DNA of 64,000 bases from positions 248,001-312,000 of the forward strand of contig NZ_LWLE01000004.1 in NCBI RefSeq assembly GCF_001905125.1, in the 5' to 3' direction. Positions 14,867 through 22,639 of the stretch are shown here, in pieces (within the stretch, counting starts at the first letter, position 1; every line of letters begins with the position of its first letter). The DNA comes from Streptomyces sp. TSRI0281. Lineage in GTDB: Bacteria > Actinomycetota > Actinomycetes > Streptomycetales > Streptomycetaceae. Made by a program: the position numbers and the translations under genes. The notes beneath the pieces are model-generated. The model was not told the DNA's origin and did not search any database. It saw only the letters and a program-made list of their open reading frames with translations.

Positions 14867-16117
14867 TCACCCCAGCAGTACGGGGAAGGACTCCATGTCG
14901 TTCTGTGTCATCACCGGCAGCTTGCGGATCTCGTCGTCCGGGACGGCGAGGCGCAGCCCGGGGAACCGTCCGAACAGGGCGGGCAGGGCGATGGCCGCCT
15001 CCACCCGTGAGAGGGCGGCTCCCGGGCAGATGTGCGGACCGTGGCCGAACGTCATGTGCCGGATGGGGGCGGGCCGGGTGATGTCGAAGGCGTCGGCGTC
15101 GGCGCCGTGCTGCTCGATGTCCCGCCCGATGGCCCGGTAGGAGATGACGACTCCCTCGCCCTCCTTGATCACGTCGTCGCCGACCGGGATGTCCTCGGTG
15201 GCGAACCGCATCAGCAGATGAGTGGTGGGGGTGTCCCAGCGCAGTGTCTCCTCGATCACCGCCTCCCACCCGATGTGCCCGCCCAGCACCATCCGCAACT
15301 GGTCGGGGTGCGCGAGCAGAGCGCGTACGGCGTTGAGAATGAGCCCGATGGTGGTCTCGTGGCCGGCGGCCACCATCGCCTTCAGATTGCCCACCACCTC
15401 CTCCTCGGTGAGCGGCTCCCCGCCCTCCTCGGCCAGGATCAGTGCGCTGGTGAGGTCGTCGCCCGGCCGCGCGGTCCGCTCCCGTACCAGGGCGTAGTAG
15501 AAGACGTCCAGCTCGTCGAGCAGCGCCAGCCGTTCCTCCTGCGGGGTGAGCATCGAGAAGAACGCCTTGTACCGCTTCATCAGCATCGGATGCTGATCCT
15601 CGTCCACCCCCATCAGCATGCCGACGACCCGCATCGGCAGCGGCTGGGCGAACACGGACTTGAGGTCGACGACCCCGTCCCTGCCCTGTTCCGCGAGGGA
15701 GTCGAGCAGTTCCCCGGTGAACTTCTCGATGTCCGGACGCAGCGCTTCGAGCCGGCGCGGGGTGAGGGCCTGGGAGGTCTTGGTGCGCAGCCGCCGGTGT
15801 TCGGCGCCGTCCACCGTGAACATCGAACGCCCCGCGTCGATCATTCCGATCAGCGGCCAGGCCCGGGTCACCGCCCCGCTGCGCCAGAGCGCCCAGGCGT
15901 CGATGTCCTTCACCAGCCGGGGATCGACGAGGAGTTGGCGGGCCTCCGCGTGCCGGGTGACGGTCCAGGCTGGGACGCCGAGCAGCTCGATCCGGGCGAG
16001 CGTCCCGGCGTCCCGCAGCCGGGCGGTCTCGCCGTCCAGATCCTGGACCATCGGGTCGATGGCCACGGTCCCGACACCCGGTTCGGCGCCATGGGCGGCA
16101 GCGTGAGGGCAGTTCAC
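14867..16117 (-). CDS. Cytochrome P450, CYP154-like
   Basis: A 416-residue soluble P450 starting at GTG 16117, overlapping the stop of the upstream P450 gene by four bases (GTGA). It has all standard motifs: I-helix AAGHETT, K-helix EETLR (intact ExxR) and the heme loop FGHGPHICPG with the axial Cys. The region PTTHLLMRFATEDIPVG is typical of the CYP154/CYP107-type bacterial enzymes. CYP154 members are commonly encoded next to CYP157 members, as here. Electron-transfer partners are not in the window. Substrate unknown; hydroxylation of a polycyclic or steroid-like compound would fit the family but is not shown. Confidence 0.9.
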   Translation of the reverse strand: MNCPHAAAHGAEPGVGTVAIDPMVQDLDGETARLRDAGTLARIELLGVPAWTVTRHAEARQLLVDPRLVKDIDAWALWRSGAVTRAWPLIGMIDAGRSMFTVDGAEHRRLRTKTSQALTPRRLEALRPDIEKFTGELLDSLAEQGRDGVVDLKSVFAQPLPMRVVGMLMGVDEDQHPMLMKRYKAFFSMLTPQEERLALLDELDVFYYALVRERTARPGDDLTSALILAEEGGEPLTEEEVVGNLKAMVAAGHETTIGLILNAVRALLAHPDQLRMVLGGHIGWEAVIEETLRWDTPTTHLLMRFATEDIPVGDDVIKEGEGVVISYRAIGRDIEQHGADADAFDITRPAPIRHMTFGHGPHICPGAALSRVEAAIALPALFGRFPGLRLAVPDDEIRKLPVMTQNDMESFPVLLG

Positions 16118-17415
16118 GACGGATCTCCTGTCGTACGTACGGGAGTGAAGCGGACGGGAAGCGCGGTCATCCCGCGCAGGAACGCGGACGGCCGGCGGAC
16201 CAGTTCCGCCGCGGGAACGGCCAGTTCGAGGTCGGGCAGCCGGTCCAGCAGGACCTCGATGCCGGTGCGGGCGATGGTCTCGGCGATCTCCTGGGCGGGG
16301 AACGGGCAGCGGTACTCGCCGTGGCTGAACGCGAGATGCGCGTTGTTGCCGCCCTGCCCCGAACCGGTTCCGGGGGACGAGAGCTGCTGGCGGATGTGCG
16401 GATCGGCGTTGGCCGCGCCGAGGCCGAGCAGCAGCATGTCGCCGCTCCGGATGTTCCGGCCGCCCAGATGTGTGTCGCGGGCCGCCCAGCGTCCGGCGAG
16501 GATCTGGGTCGGACCGTCCTCCCACAGAACCTCGTTCATGGCTTCGGCGACGCTGTGCCGCCCGCCCGAGAGGGAGGCGGCGAACTGGTCCTCCGTGAGC
16601 ATCAGGCGCATGGAGTTGCCGATCCAGTCGGCGGTGGTCAGGTGCCCGGCCGCGGTGATGGCCATGAGGTCGAGCGCGTACTCCTCGTCGGTGAACGGCT
16701 CGGGGTGCGCGAGCATCCGGGAGGTCACATCGTCCCCGGGTGCCGACCGCTTGGTCTCCACCAGCCGCCGCATGTGCTCGCCGAAACGGGCATGGGCCTC
16801 CTGGGCTCCCGCCCCGCCGTCGGCCAGGTCCTTGAGCACCCGGGCGATGTCCGCGCCTTCGGCGTCGGGGAAGCCGACCAGCCGGGCGAGCACCAGGACG
16901 GGGAGCGGTACGGCGAACTCGGCGACGAGATCGGCCGTGCCCCGGCTGCAGACGTCGTCGATGAGCCGGTCGGCGAGCTGTTCGCAGTGCGACCGGATCT
17001 CGAACGGGTCCGCCCCTTCCAGGGCGGGCCCCACCATCCGGGCGTGCCGCAGGTGTTCGGCCCCCGCGGTGAAGTAGATGGACGGCATGGGCCGCCCGAC
17101 CATCGGCAGCAGCGGCCAGTCCTCGGGGATGTGCCCCCACTGATTCCACAACGCGACGTCCCGGGGGAAGAGTTCCCCGTCGCTGGTGACCTGGTGGAGT
17201 TCGCGGTAGCCGATGACCAGCCAGGCAGGCACCCCGCCGGGCAGTTCGACGGGGACGACGGGCCCGTGCTCGCTCCGCATGGTGCGGTAGAGCACCTGGG
17301 GCTCGGTGGTGAAGTCGGCTCCCCCCAGGGGCACGGCGCCCGGAACGCGGCCTAAGGGGCAGCCACCACCCGCACTTGTCGTGGAAGCGGACGCGGTGGG
17401 CAGGGGGTTCGTCAT
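16114..17415 (-). CDS. Cytochrome P450 lacking the ExxR motif, CYP157-like
   Basis: A 433-residue P450. ATG 17415 is chosen because GGAGT lies eight bases upstream; ATG 17457 would add 14 residues without a ribosome site. The I-helix reads TAAGHLTTADW and the heme loop FSHGEYRCPF, with Pro after the Cys. At the K-helix (about residue 295) the sequence is NEVLWEDG, so the usually invariant Arg of ExxR is Trp. CYP157 enzymes are known for this loss, and they usually sit with CYP154 in conservons (kinase, roadblock, DUF742, GTPase genes). None of those four genes is present here. The two P450s are translationally coupled. Whether this one is an active oxygenase is open. Confidence 0.88.
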   Translation of the reverse strand: MTNPLPTASASTTSAGGGCPLGRVPGAVPLGGADFTTEPQVLYRTMRSEHGPVVPVELPGGVPAWLVIGYRELHQVTSDGELFPRDVALWNQWGHIPEDWPLLPMVGRPMPSIYFTAGAEHLRHARMVGPALEGADPFEIRSHCEQLADRLIDDVCSRGTADLVAEFAVPLPVLVLARLVGFPDAEGADIARVLKDLADGGAGAQEAHARFGEHMRRLVETKRSAPGDDVTSRMLAHPEPFTDEEYALDLMAITAAGHLTTADWIGNSMRLMLTEDQFAASLSGGRHSVAEAMNEVLWEDGPTQILAGRWAARDTHLGGRNIRSGDMLLLGLGAANADPHIRQQLSSPGTGSGQGGNNAHLAFSHGEYRCPFPAQEIAETIARTGIEVLLDRLPDLELAVPAAELVRRPSAFLRGMTALPVRFTPVRTTGDPS

Positions 17416-17490
17416 CGTACGGACTCCAATGGCGACGGCTTCGCGCGTTGCGACCATACGATCAACGCGGCACCACTATAAGGAGGTTCC

Positions 17491-17562
17491 GTGAAGCCCA
17501 GAGGGTCCAACAGACCCTTTCCTGACCCTTTCCGATCACGCGCGCCCGACATCTGCGCATGA
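17491..17562 (+). CDS. Possible 23-residue leader peptide with a perfect ribosome site
   Basis: GTG at 17491 follows AAGGAGG at 17480-17486 with a four-base spacer, the strongest ribosome site in this region. The frame gives 23 residues (MKPRGSNRPFPDPFRSRAPDICA) and stops at TGA 17560-17562. It lies in the gap between the divergent P450 pair and GtrA gene. It could be a leader peptide or chance. The remainder of the 308-base gap (17416-17723) must hold both promoters; no clear boxes were seen. Confidence 0.3.
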   Translation: MKPRGSNRPFPDPFRSRAPDICA

Positions 17563-17723
17563 TTGATCACAAGATCGACAGGGGGGGAGCTGGCTACCAG
17601 GTCCCTCTGGGGGATAACCCTCAGTGAAGTCGGGGTCTATTTGGGTCGCCCGGAGGACGCCCGGCCCATAGATTCTGAGGTGGAATCAACGCACCGCTCG
17701 CCATCCCCTACGGAGGAACCCCC

Positions 17724-18209
17724 GTGACCGCCCCCTCGCACCGTCCGCACCGGCAGCCGTTCGCGGCCCACCCGCTTGTCGCGGCGTTCGTGCGCTTCGT
17801 CGTCTGCGGCGGCGGGGTCGGGGTCGCCTCCAGCGGCGTGCTCGTGCTGCTGGACGGACGGCTGCCGCTGGTGCTGGCCAACGCCCTGGTCACGGTCGTC
17901 TCCACGGTGATCGCGACGGAGCTGCACCGCCGCATATCCTTCCGGAGCGGTCGCGGGGGCTGGGGTGTTCACCTCCAGTCCGGCCTGACGGCCGCCGTGA
18001 GCTACGCGTTCACCACCGGCGCGCTGCTCGCCCTGTACGCCCTCGACCCGTCGCCGTCCGCGCTCCTCGCGCAGACCGTCTATCTGTCGGCATCCGCGCT
18101 GGCGGGGGCCGGCCGGTTCGCGCTGCTGCGGATCGTGGTCTTCGCCGAGCGGCCGAGCACGGCGAAGAGCGCCGTCCTCGGCAAGTCCGCCGTGACGATG
18201 GCCGCGTAA
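17724..18209 (+). CDS. GtrA-family membrane protein
   Basis: A 161-residue protein starting at GTG 17724 behind GGAGG at 17712. It has four hydrophobic stretches: FVRFVVCGGGVGVASSGVLVLL, VLANALVTVVSTVIATEL, AAVSYAFTTGALLALYAL and LAQTVYLSASALAGAGRFALL. The first helix has the RF-x-x-x-G pattern and the HRRISFRSGR loop after helix two resembles the N-R-x-x-TF segment of GtrA. GtrA proteins help move polyprenyl-linked sugars across the membrane or assist wall glycosylation. It is followed after 172 bases by a two-component system and could be an envelope gene of the same theme. Confidence 0.8.
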   Translation: MTAPSHRPHRQPFAAHPLVAAFVRFVVCGGGVGVASSGVLVLLDGRLPLVLANALVTVVSTVIATELHRRISFRSGRGGWGVHLQSGLTAAVSYAFTTGALLALYALDPSPSALLAQTVYLSASALAGAGRFALLRIVVFAERPSTAKSAVLGKSAVTMAA

Positions 18210-18381
18210 CGCCTCCGGTGGACCGGATCGCCGTCCACGCCCCGTGGAACAGCGCCGCGCCCCGGCGCGTCTCTGCCTCCGGCCACGCGGCGGCTCACGC
18301 CCTCACACCGCCAGGACCCGCCGCCGGTCCCGCCCGAGCCCGTAGCCGGGCCGTGTTTCGCACTCGCATACGATCGGCCGT
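18210..18381. other. Gap before the two-component system, probable promoter
   Basis: No gene is visible. The 20 bases before the regulator start (ACTCGCATACGATCGGCC) are AT-richer than their surroundings and include CATACGAT, a weak -10 candidate placing transcription very near GTG 18382. The message may be almost leaderless; no ribosome site is seen. Confidence 0.3.
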
Positions 18382-19101
18382 GTGTGTGCAAACGTCATAG
18401 TCGCCGAAGACGACGAGAAGCAGGCCGAACTCGTACGCCGCTACCTCGAACGGGAGGGGCACGCCGTACGGGTCGTGGGCGACGGGCTCGCCGCGCTCGA
18501 AGAAGTGCGGCACCGTGAGCCGGATCTGCTCCTGCTCGATGTGATGATGCCGAGGGCCGACGGCCTGGACGTGGTACGGGTGCTGCGGGCCGAGGGCCGG
18601 GAGCTGCCCGTGCTGATGCTGACGGCCCGCACCACGGAGGACGATCTGCTGCTCGGGCTCGATCTCGGGGCGGACGACTACATGACCAAGCCGTACAGCC
18701 CGCGCGAGCTGATGGCACGGGTCCGTACGCTGCTGCGCCGCACCCGTCGTACGGGACCGGAGGCGCCCGCGGTGTCCCAGGTGCTGCGGGTGGGGACGCT
18801 GACGGTGGATCCCGAACGGCACGAGGTGGCGGTGGGGGGTGAGCAGAAGGAGTGCACACCGGGTGAGTTCAGGATCCTGGCCGCGATGGCGGCCGAGCCC
18901 GACCGGGTCTTCAGCCGTCAGCGGCTCCTGGAGGAGCTGCACGGTTTCGACCGCTACATCGGGGACCGGACGGTCGATGTGCACGTGATGAACCTGCGGA
19001 AGAAGATCGAGCCGGCCCCGCGCCGCCCGGTCAGACTGCTGACGGTCTTCGGTGTCGGCTACAAACTGACGGACCCGGCCAAGGGACTCCCGCGTGCCTA
19101 G
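18382..19101 (+). CDS. OmpR-family response regulator
   Basis: A 239-residue regulator beginning VCANVIVAEDDEKQAE from GTG 18382. The receiver domain has the acidic pair Asp10/Asp11, phospho-acceptor Asp53 (LLLLDVMMP) and Lys in the KPYSPREL switch. Residues about 135-230 are the winged helix (CTPGEFRILAAMAAEPDRVFSRQRLLEEL ... RTVDVHVMNLRKKIE). It overlaps the histidine kinase gene by eight bases, so the pair is one operon. The genes just downstream, encoding a surface protein, a class F sortase and a secreted phosphodiesterase, are plausible targets, but no repeat of a binding site was found. Confidence 0.95.
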   Translation: MCANVIVAEDDEKQAELVRRYLEREGHAVRVVGDGLAALEEVRHREPDLLLLDVMMPRADGLDVVRVLRAEGRELPVLMLTARTTEDDLLLGLDLGADDYMTKPYSPRELMARVRTLLRRTRRTGPEAPAVSQVLRVGTLTVDPERHEVAVGGEQKECTPGEFRILAAMAAEPDRVFSRQRLLEELHGFDRYIGDRTVDVHVMNLRKKIEPAPRRPVRLLTVFGVGYKLTDPAKGLPRA

Positions 19102-21142
19102 GGTCTCCCGCGTGCCGGGCGGCTCCCGCCCGGACAGCGCCGATGAGGCCCGCGCCGGAGCGCACGAGCCCGGTCCGACGGGCCCTGAGGGCACCACCGG
19201 GGCGGTCCGGACCCGCCTGCCCCTGCGCAAGAGCCTGTTCGGGCGGCTGCTCGGCGTGTCCGCGCTGGTGGCGGCCTGTTCGGTGGCGGCGACCGCCTGG
19301 CTGGCCGTGCAGACCACCTCCGGGGCGATCAAGCAGGAGCAGGGGCAGAACCTCACCGCCGACGCCCGGATCTACGACACCCTGCTGGGTTACGCGGCCC
19401 GCAACTCCACCTGGGACGGCGTCGGGGCGACCGTGGCGGAACTGGCCAGGCAGTCCGGGCGCAGGGTCGCGCTGACCACCCAGGGCCGTCAGCCCCTCGC
19501 CGACTCCGCAGCCCAGCAGACCCCGCCCGCACTGCCCCCGCAGGCGTCCGCGGTCGTCGACCCGTTGTCCGTGGACACCGTCCTGGCGTCCGCGAACGCC
19601 GACCGCGCCGGGGCGGCCGACGGCCGGGTCGACGCGCGTGCGGTCGGCCCGTTCCGGCTGTCGGCCGCGGAGCGTACGAGGTTGCGGCAGGCCGCCGACC
19701 GGAACGTGGCGTGCCTGAGCCGGGCAGGGATCGCCTCGGACGTGGTCGTGGAACCGAGCGGACGGCCCCGTATCCAGATCGTGGGCAACGACCCCGAGCG
19801 GGCACTGGGCACCAGGTGCGACACCGACGCGCTGAACGATCCCACCCGCACCGAGAAGAAGGCGCTGGCCGCACTCAACGAGCTGGCCGACGCCTGCCTC
19901 GAACGTCAGGGCCGCAGCGCCGTGCGGCTCAACCAGGATCTCTCCTGGGGGCAGGAGGCCATACCCACGCCCATGCCCATGCCCATGCCGACCGAGGCTC
20001 CGGTGACGCTCCCCGCCCCGACCGACAGGCCCGCGGTACAGACCGGTGAGGGCGACCGGGCCATCGCCTCGTGCGTGGGCACGGCGCGCCGCGAGCAGCT
20101 CAGCTCCTACGTGGCCTCCCCCGCCCTGCTGTTCATCGGTGACGAGGGCGGCACCACCGTGCCCGGTTTCGCGCTCTCTCCGGCGAACACCGCCAAGATC
20201 GCCGGTGTCGCCGCTCTCGTGCTGGCGCTCACCGTGGGTGCCTCGGTGCTCGCGGGTGCCCGGCTCGTGCGCCCGCTGCGCGCGCTGACCGGCGCCGCAC
20301 AGCGCATGCGCGACGGTGAGGAACCGGCCTCGGTCCCCGTCACGTCCGACAATGAGATCGGCAGGCTGGCCACCGCGTTCAACGACATGTCGGCGCACCG
20401 GGCGCGCCTGGAGGCGCAGCGCAAGGCGATGGTCAGCGATGTCGCCCATGAGCTGCGGACCCCGCTGAGCAACATCCGGGGCTGGCTGGAGGCGGCCCAG
20501 GACGGTCTGGCCGATCCCGATCCGGCGTTCGTCTCCTCGCTGCTGGAGGAGGCGGTGCAGTTGCAGCACATCATCGACGACCTCCAGGACCTGTCCGCGG
20601 CCGACGCGGGCGTGCTGCGGCTGCACCCCGAGCGGGTACGGATCGAGGAGCTGCTGGCCCAGGTCGCCGCCGCGCACCAGGGCCGGGCCGAGACAGGGGG
20701 CGTGACGCTGACGGTGGACGCCGCACCCGGCCCCGCAGGCGAAGCGGATCCGGTACTGGAAGCGGACCCCGTGCGGCTGCGGCAGGCCATCGGCAATCTC
20801 GTCTCCAACGCGCTGCGCCACACCCCGGCGGGCGGCCGGGTGACGCTGCGTGCGTACGGCTCCGAGTCCGGGGAGCACATCGTCGTCGAGGTGGTGGACA
20901 CGGGCAACGGGATCTCGCCCGAGGACCTCCCCCATGTCTTCGACCGCTTCTGGCGCGCGGAGAAGTCCCGCAGCCGCCGCACGGGAGGCAGTGGCCTCGG
21001 GCTCTCCATCGTCCGCAAACTCACCGAGGCCCACGGCGGTACGGCCGGTGCGGCGAGCACCGAGGGGGCCGGATCGGTCTTCACGCTCCGGCTGCCCACG
21101 ACGTCCCGTGCCGCGGCGGACGTGCCTGGAGCGAGGGCCTGA
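19094..21142 (+). CDS. Membrane sensor histidine kinase with large extracytoplasmic domain
   Basis: A 682-residue kinase starting at GTG 19094. The N-terminal 42 residues are cytoplasmic. TM1 is at about 53-73 and TM2 at about 368-388, leaving some 290 residues outside the cell. That part has single Cys residues at about 207, 242, 268 and 327 that could pair, and a short PMPMPMP run near 295. HAMP follows at about 388-440, then the H-box with His452 in VSDVAHELRTPLSNIRGW. The ATPase domain has N (GNLVSNALRH), DTGNGI, and GSGLGLSIV. The external domain is unlike common PAS or CACHE sensors by eye, so the signal is unknown. The last gene of the operon with the OmpR regulator. Confidence 0.95.
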   Translation: MPRVSRVPGGSRPDSADEARAGAHEPGPTGPEGTTGAVRTRLPLRKSLFGRLLGVSALVAACSVAATAWLAVQTTSGAIKQEQGQNLTADARIYDTLLGYAARNSTWDGVGATVAELARQSGRRVALTTQGRQPLADSAAQQTPPALPPQASAVVDPLSVDTVLASANADRAGAADGRVDARAVGPFRLSAAERTRLRQAADRNVACLSRAGIASDVVVEPSGRPRIQIVGNDPERALGTRCDTDALNDPTRTEKKALAALNELADACLERQGRSAVRLNQDLSWGQEAIPTPMPMPMPTEAPVTLPAPTDRPAVQTGEGDRAIASCVGTARREQLSSYVASPALLFIGDEGGTTVPGFALSPANTAKIAGVAALVLALTVGASVLAGARLVRPLRALTGAAQRMRDGEEPASVPVTSDNEIGRLATAFNDMSAHRARLEAQRKAMVSDVAHELRTPLSNIRGWLEAAQDGLADPDPAFVSSLLEEAVQLQHIIDDLQDLSAADAGVLRLHPERVRIEELLAQVAAAHQGRAETGGVTLTVDAAPGPAGEADPVLEADPVRLRQAIGNLVSNALRHTPAGGRVTLRAYGSESGEHIVVEVVDTGNGISPEDLPHVFDRFWRAEKSRSRRTGGSGLGLSIVRKLTEAHGGTAGAASTEGAGSVFTLRLPTTSRAAADVPGARA

Positions 21143-21300
21143 GGGCGGCCCGACAGGGGCCCGACGCGAGGGCTGATGGGATGACCACAGCGTCCTGACA
21201 GCTTCTTCATAACTTCACGCCAGCCTGGCCCCATGCCCCGTACCCGGTGCGAACCACCTCCGGGTCCGACACGGGGCCGAGCTGGAATGGAGCCATCTGT
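21143..21300 (+). promoter_or_regulatory. Promoter region of the surface protein gene
   Basis: The gap holds an AT-richer segment (TTCTTCATAACTTC at 21202-21215) preceded by CCTGACAG at 21194-21201. TTCATAAC could be a -10 element about 80 bases before ATG 21301. The call is weak. No dyad matching an OmpR direct repeat was seen. Confidence 0.35.
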
Positions 21301-21765
21301 ATGACCGCTCGTCTCACACTGCGTACCGTCGTGCTCGCCGCCGTCGCGGCAGGTGCGGTGCTCGCCCCGTCGGCCGCGGCCTTCGCCGACAGCACGCCCA
21401 AGCCGGCGACCCCGCGCGTCGAGAAGACCCCTTCACCCGTCGGGTCCGAGGTCGCCGCGCAGCCGACGGCCAAGCCCCGTGACAGCGGTGCGGGCGAAAG
21501 CGCCGCACCGACCGTCAAGCCCCGCGGTGGCGTCGCCGCCGGTGACCGCCCCGCACCGGCCGTCAAGACCCGTGGCGACGCGGGCGCCGGCGAAAGCGCC
21601 GCACCGACCGTCAAGCCCCGTGGCGGCGTCGCCGCCGGTGACCGCCCCGCCGGTGGCGGGGACAGCACCACCGCACTCGTCGGATCGGCCGCCGGCGCGA
21701 TGCTGCTGGCGGGCGCGGGCACCATCGTGCTGCGTCGCCGTTCCGCGGCCCACCGCAACGGCTGA
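21301..21765 (+). CDS. Repeat-containing surface protein with C-terminal anchor-like helix, no LPXTG
   Basis: A 154-residue protein starting at ATG 21301 behind GGAG. Residues 1-30 are a signal peptide cut after AAAFADS. The middle has two nearly identical 33-residue units (AGESAAPTVKPRGGVAAGDRP...) rich in Pro, Lys and Arg. The end is a hydrophobic helix (TALVGSAAGAMLLAGAGTIVL) and an RRRSAAHRNG tail, the layout of a sortase substrate. Yet the segment before the helix is RPAGGGDSTT, with no LPXTG or LAXTG. The class F sortase gene follows directly. Either it is anchored by the helix alone or the sortase uses a different motif. Confidence 0.8.
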   Translation: MTARLTLRTVVLAAVAAGAVLAPSAAAFADSTPKPATPRVEKTPSPVGSEVAAQPTAKPRDSGAGESAAPTVKPRGGVAAGDRPAPAVKTRGDAGAGESAAPTVKPRGGVAAGDRPAGGGDSTTALVGSAAGAMLLAGAGTIVLRRRSAAHRNG

Positions 21766-21787
21766 CCTGCCGTCATCACCCACCAGT

Positions 21788-21823
21788 GACCGTGGCGCCG
21801 TCCCACCGGACGGCGCCACGGTC
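21788..21823. terminator. Hairpin with 16-bp perfect stem, probable terminator
   Basis: Arms 21788-21803 and 21808-21823 are perfect reverse complements with a CACC loop. It lies 22 bases after the surface protein stop. It has no T run, as is common for actinomycete terminators. It also covers the upstream candidate starts of the sortase gene, which supports the later GTG 21855 as the real start. Confidence 0.75.
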
Positions 21824-21854
21824 GGTCGTCGTCCCGTCCGGCTGGAGCCTGCCC

Positions 21855-22523
21855 GTGTCCCGTACATACCACCCGTTCCGGCGCGCTGCCGGAATACTGC
21901 CCGCCATCGCCGCCTGCGTCGCCCTGGCGGGGTGTTCCTCCACGGCGTCGGACACCTCACCGTCCGCTGCCGGGTCCGCGTCCTCCGCGCGCTCCGGCTC
22001 GGATTCGTCCGGCACTGAATCGTCCGGGTCCTCCGGGTCCAACGCGCCCACCCCGCCTCCGCGGGCGGGGAAGACCGAACCGGTGAGTCCCGCCTCGGTC
22101 TCCATCCCGTCCGTCGGCGTGAACAGCACCGTCATGCGGCTCGGCCTCAACGCGGACGGCACCGTCGAGGTCCCGCCCGCCGAACAGGGCATGACCGTGG
22201 GCTGGTACACCGGCGGAGCCGTACCGGGGAAGCCCGGTGCCGCGGTGCTCATAGGCCACAACGACACCCGGTTCGGCAGGGCCGTCTTCCACGATCTGAA
22301 GAAGATCCGCAAGGGCGCCGACATCTCGGTGCGCGACAAGGCCGGAAAGACCGTCCACTTCACGGTCACCGGCACGGAGACCGTCGACAAGAAGGCGTTC
22401 CCCACCGACAAGGTCTACGGATCCACCGACGGCAGCACGCTGCGGCTCATCACCTGTGACGGCACCTTCGACGCGAACGGACATCCCGTGGACAACCTCA
22501 TCGTGTACGCCGCGCTGCGCTGA
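21855..22523 (+). CDS. Class F sortase, lipoprotein-like N-terminus
   Basis: A 222-residue protein. GTG 21855 is chosen for GGAG eight bases upstream and because earlier starts lie in the hairpin. The N-terminus has Arg residues, a hydrophobic run and LAGC, a possible lipobox. A Ser/Gly/Thr-rich linker covers about 27-75. The catalytic domain has the class F features: IPSVGVNSTVM, catalytic His in VLIGHND, and TLRLITCDG with Cys201. Class F sortases are common in actinomycetes and their substrates are poorly known. The gene just before encodes a surface protein with an anchor helix but no LPXTG. Confidence 0.9.
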   Translation: MSRTYHPFRRAAGILPAIAACVALAGCSSTASDTSPSAAGSASSARSGSDSSGTESSGSSGSNAPTPPPRAGKTEPVSPASVSIPSVGVNSTVMRLGLNADGTVEVPPAEQGMTVGWYTGGAVPGKPGAAVLIGHNDTRFGRAVFHDLKKIRKGADISVRDKAGKTVHFTVTGTETVDKKAFPTDKVYGSTDGSTLRLITCDGTFDANGHPVDNLIVYAALR

Positions 22524-22639
22524 ATCCGGATGGCAGCCGACCGTAAAGATTGCAGGCATCCCATGTCTACCGGCGGGTAACTGCCGCTGCTTTGATGGGT
22601 GGCACGGTCCACCCCCTCTCAGCAGAAGCAGGAGACCCC

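Noticed and set aside
14867..17149. Frame of 760 codons that fuses into the CYP154-like gene
   Set aside because: The upstream part is an out-of-frame reading of the CYP157-like gene; GTG 16117 with GTGA coupling is the natural start.
21786..21854. Extended start of the sortase gene at GTG 21786
   Set aside because: It would pass through a 16-bp perfect hairpin and has no ribosome site; GTG 21855 has GGAG.
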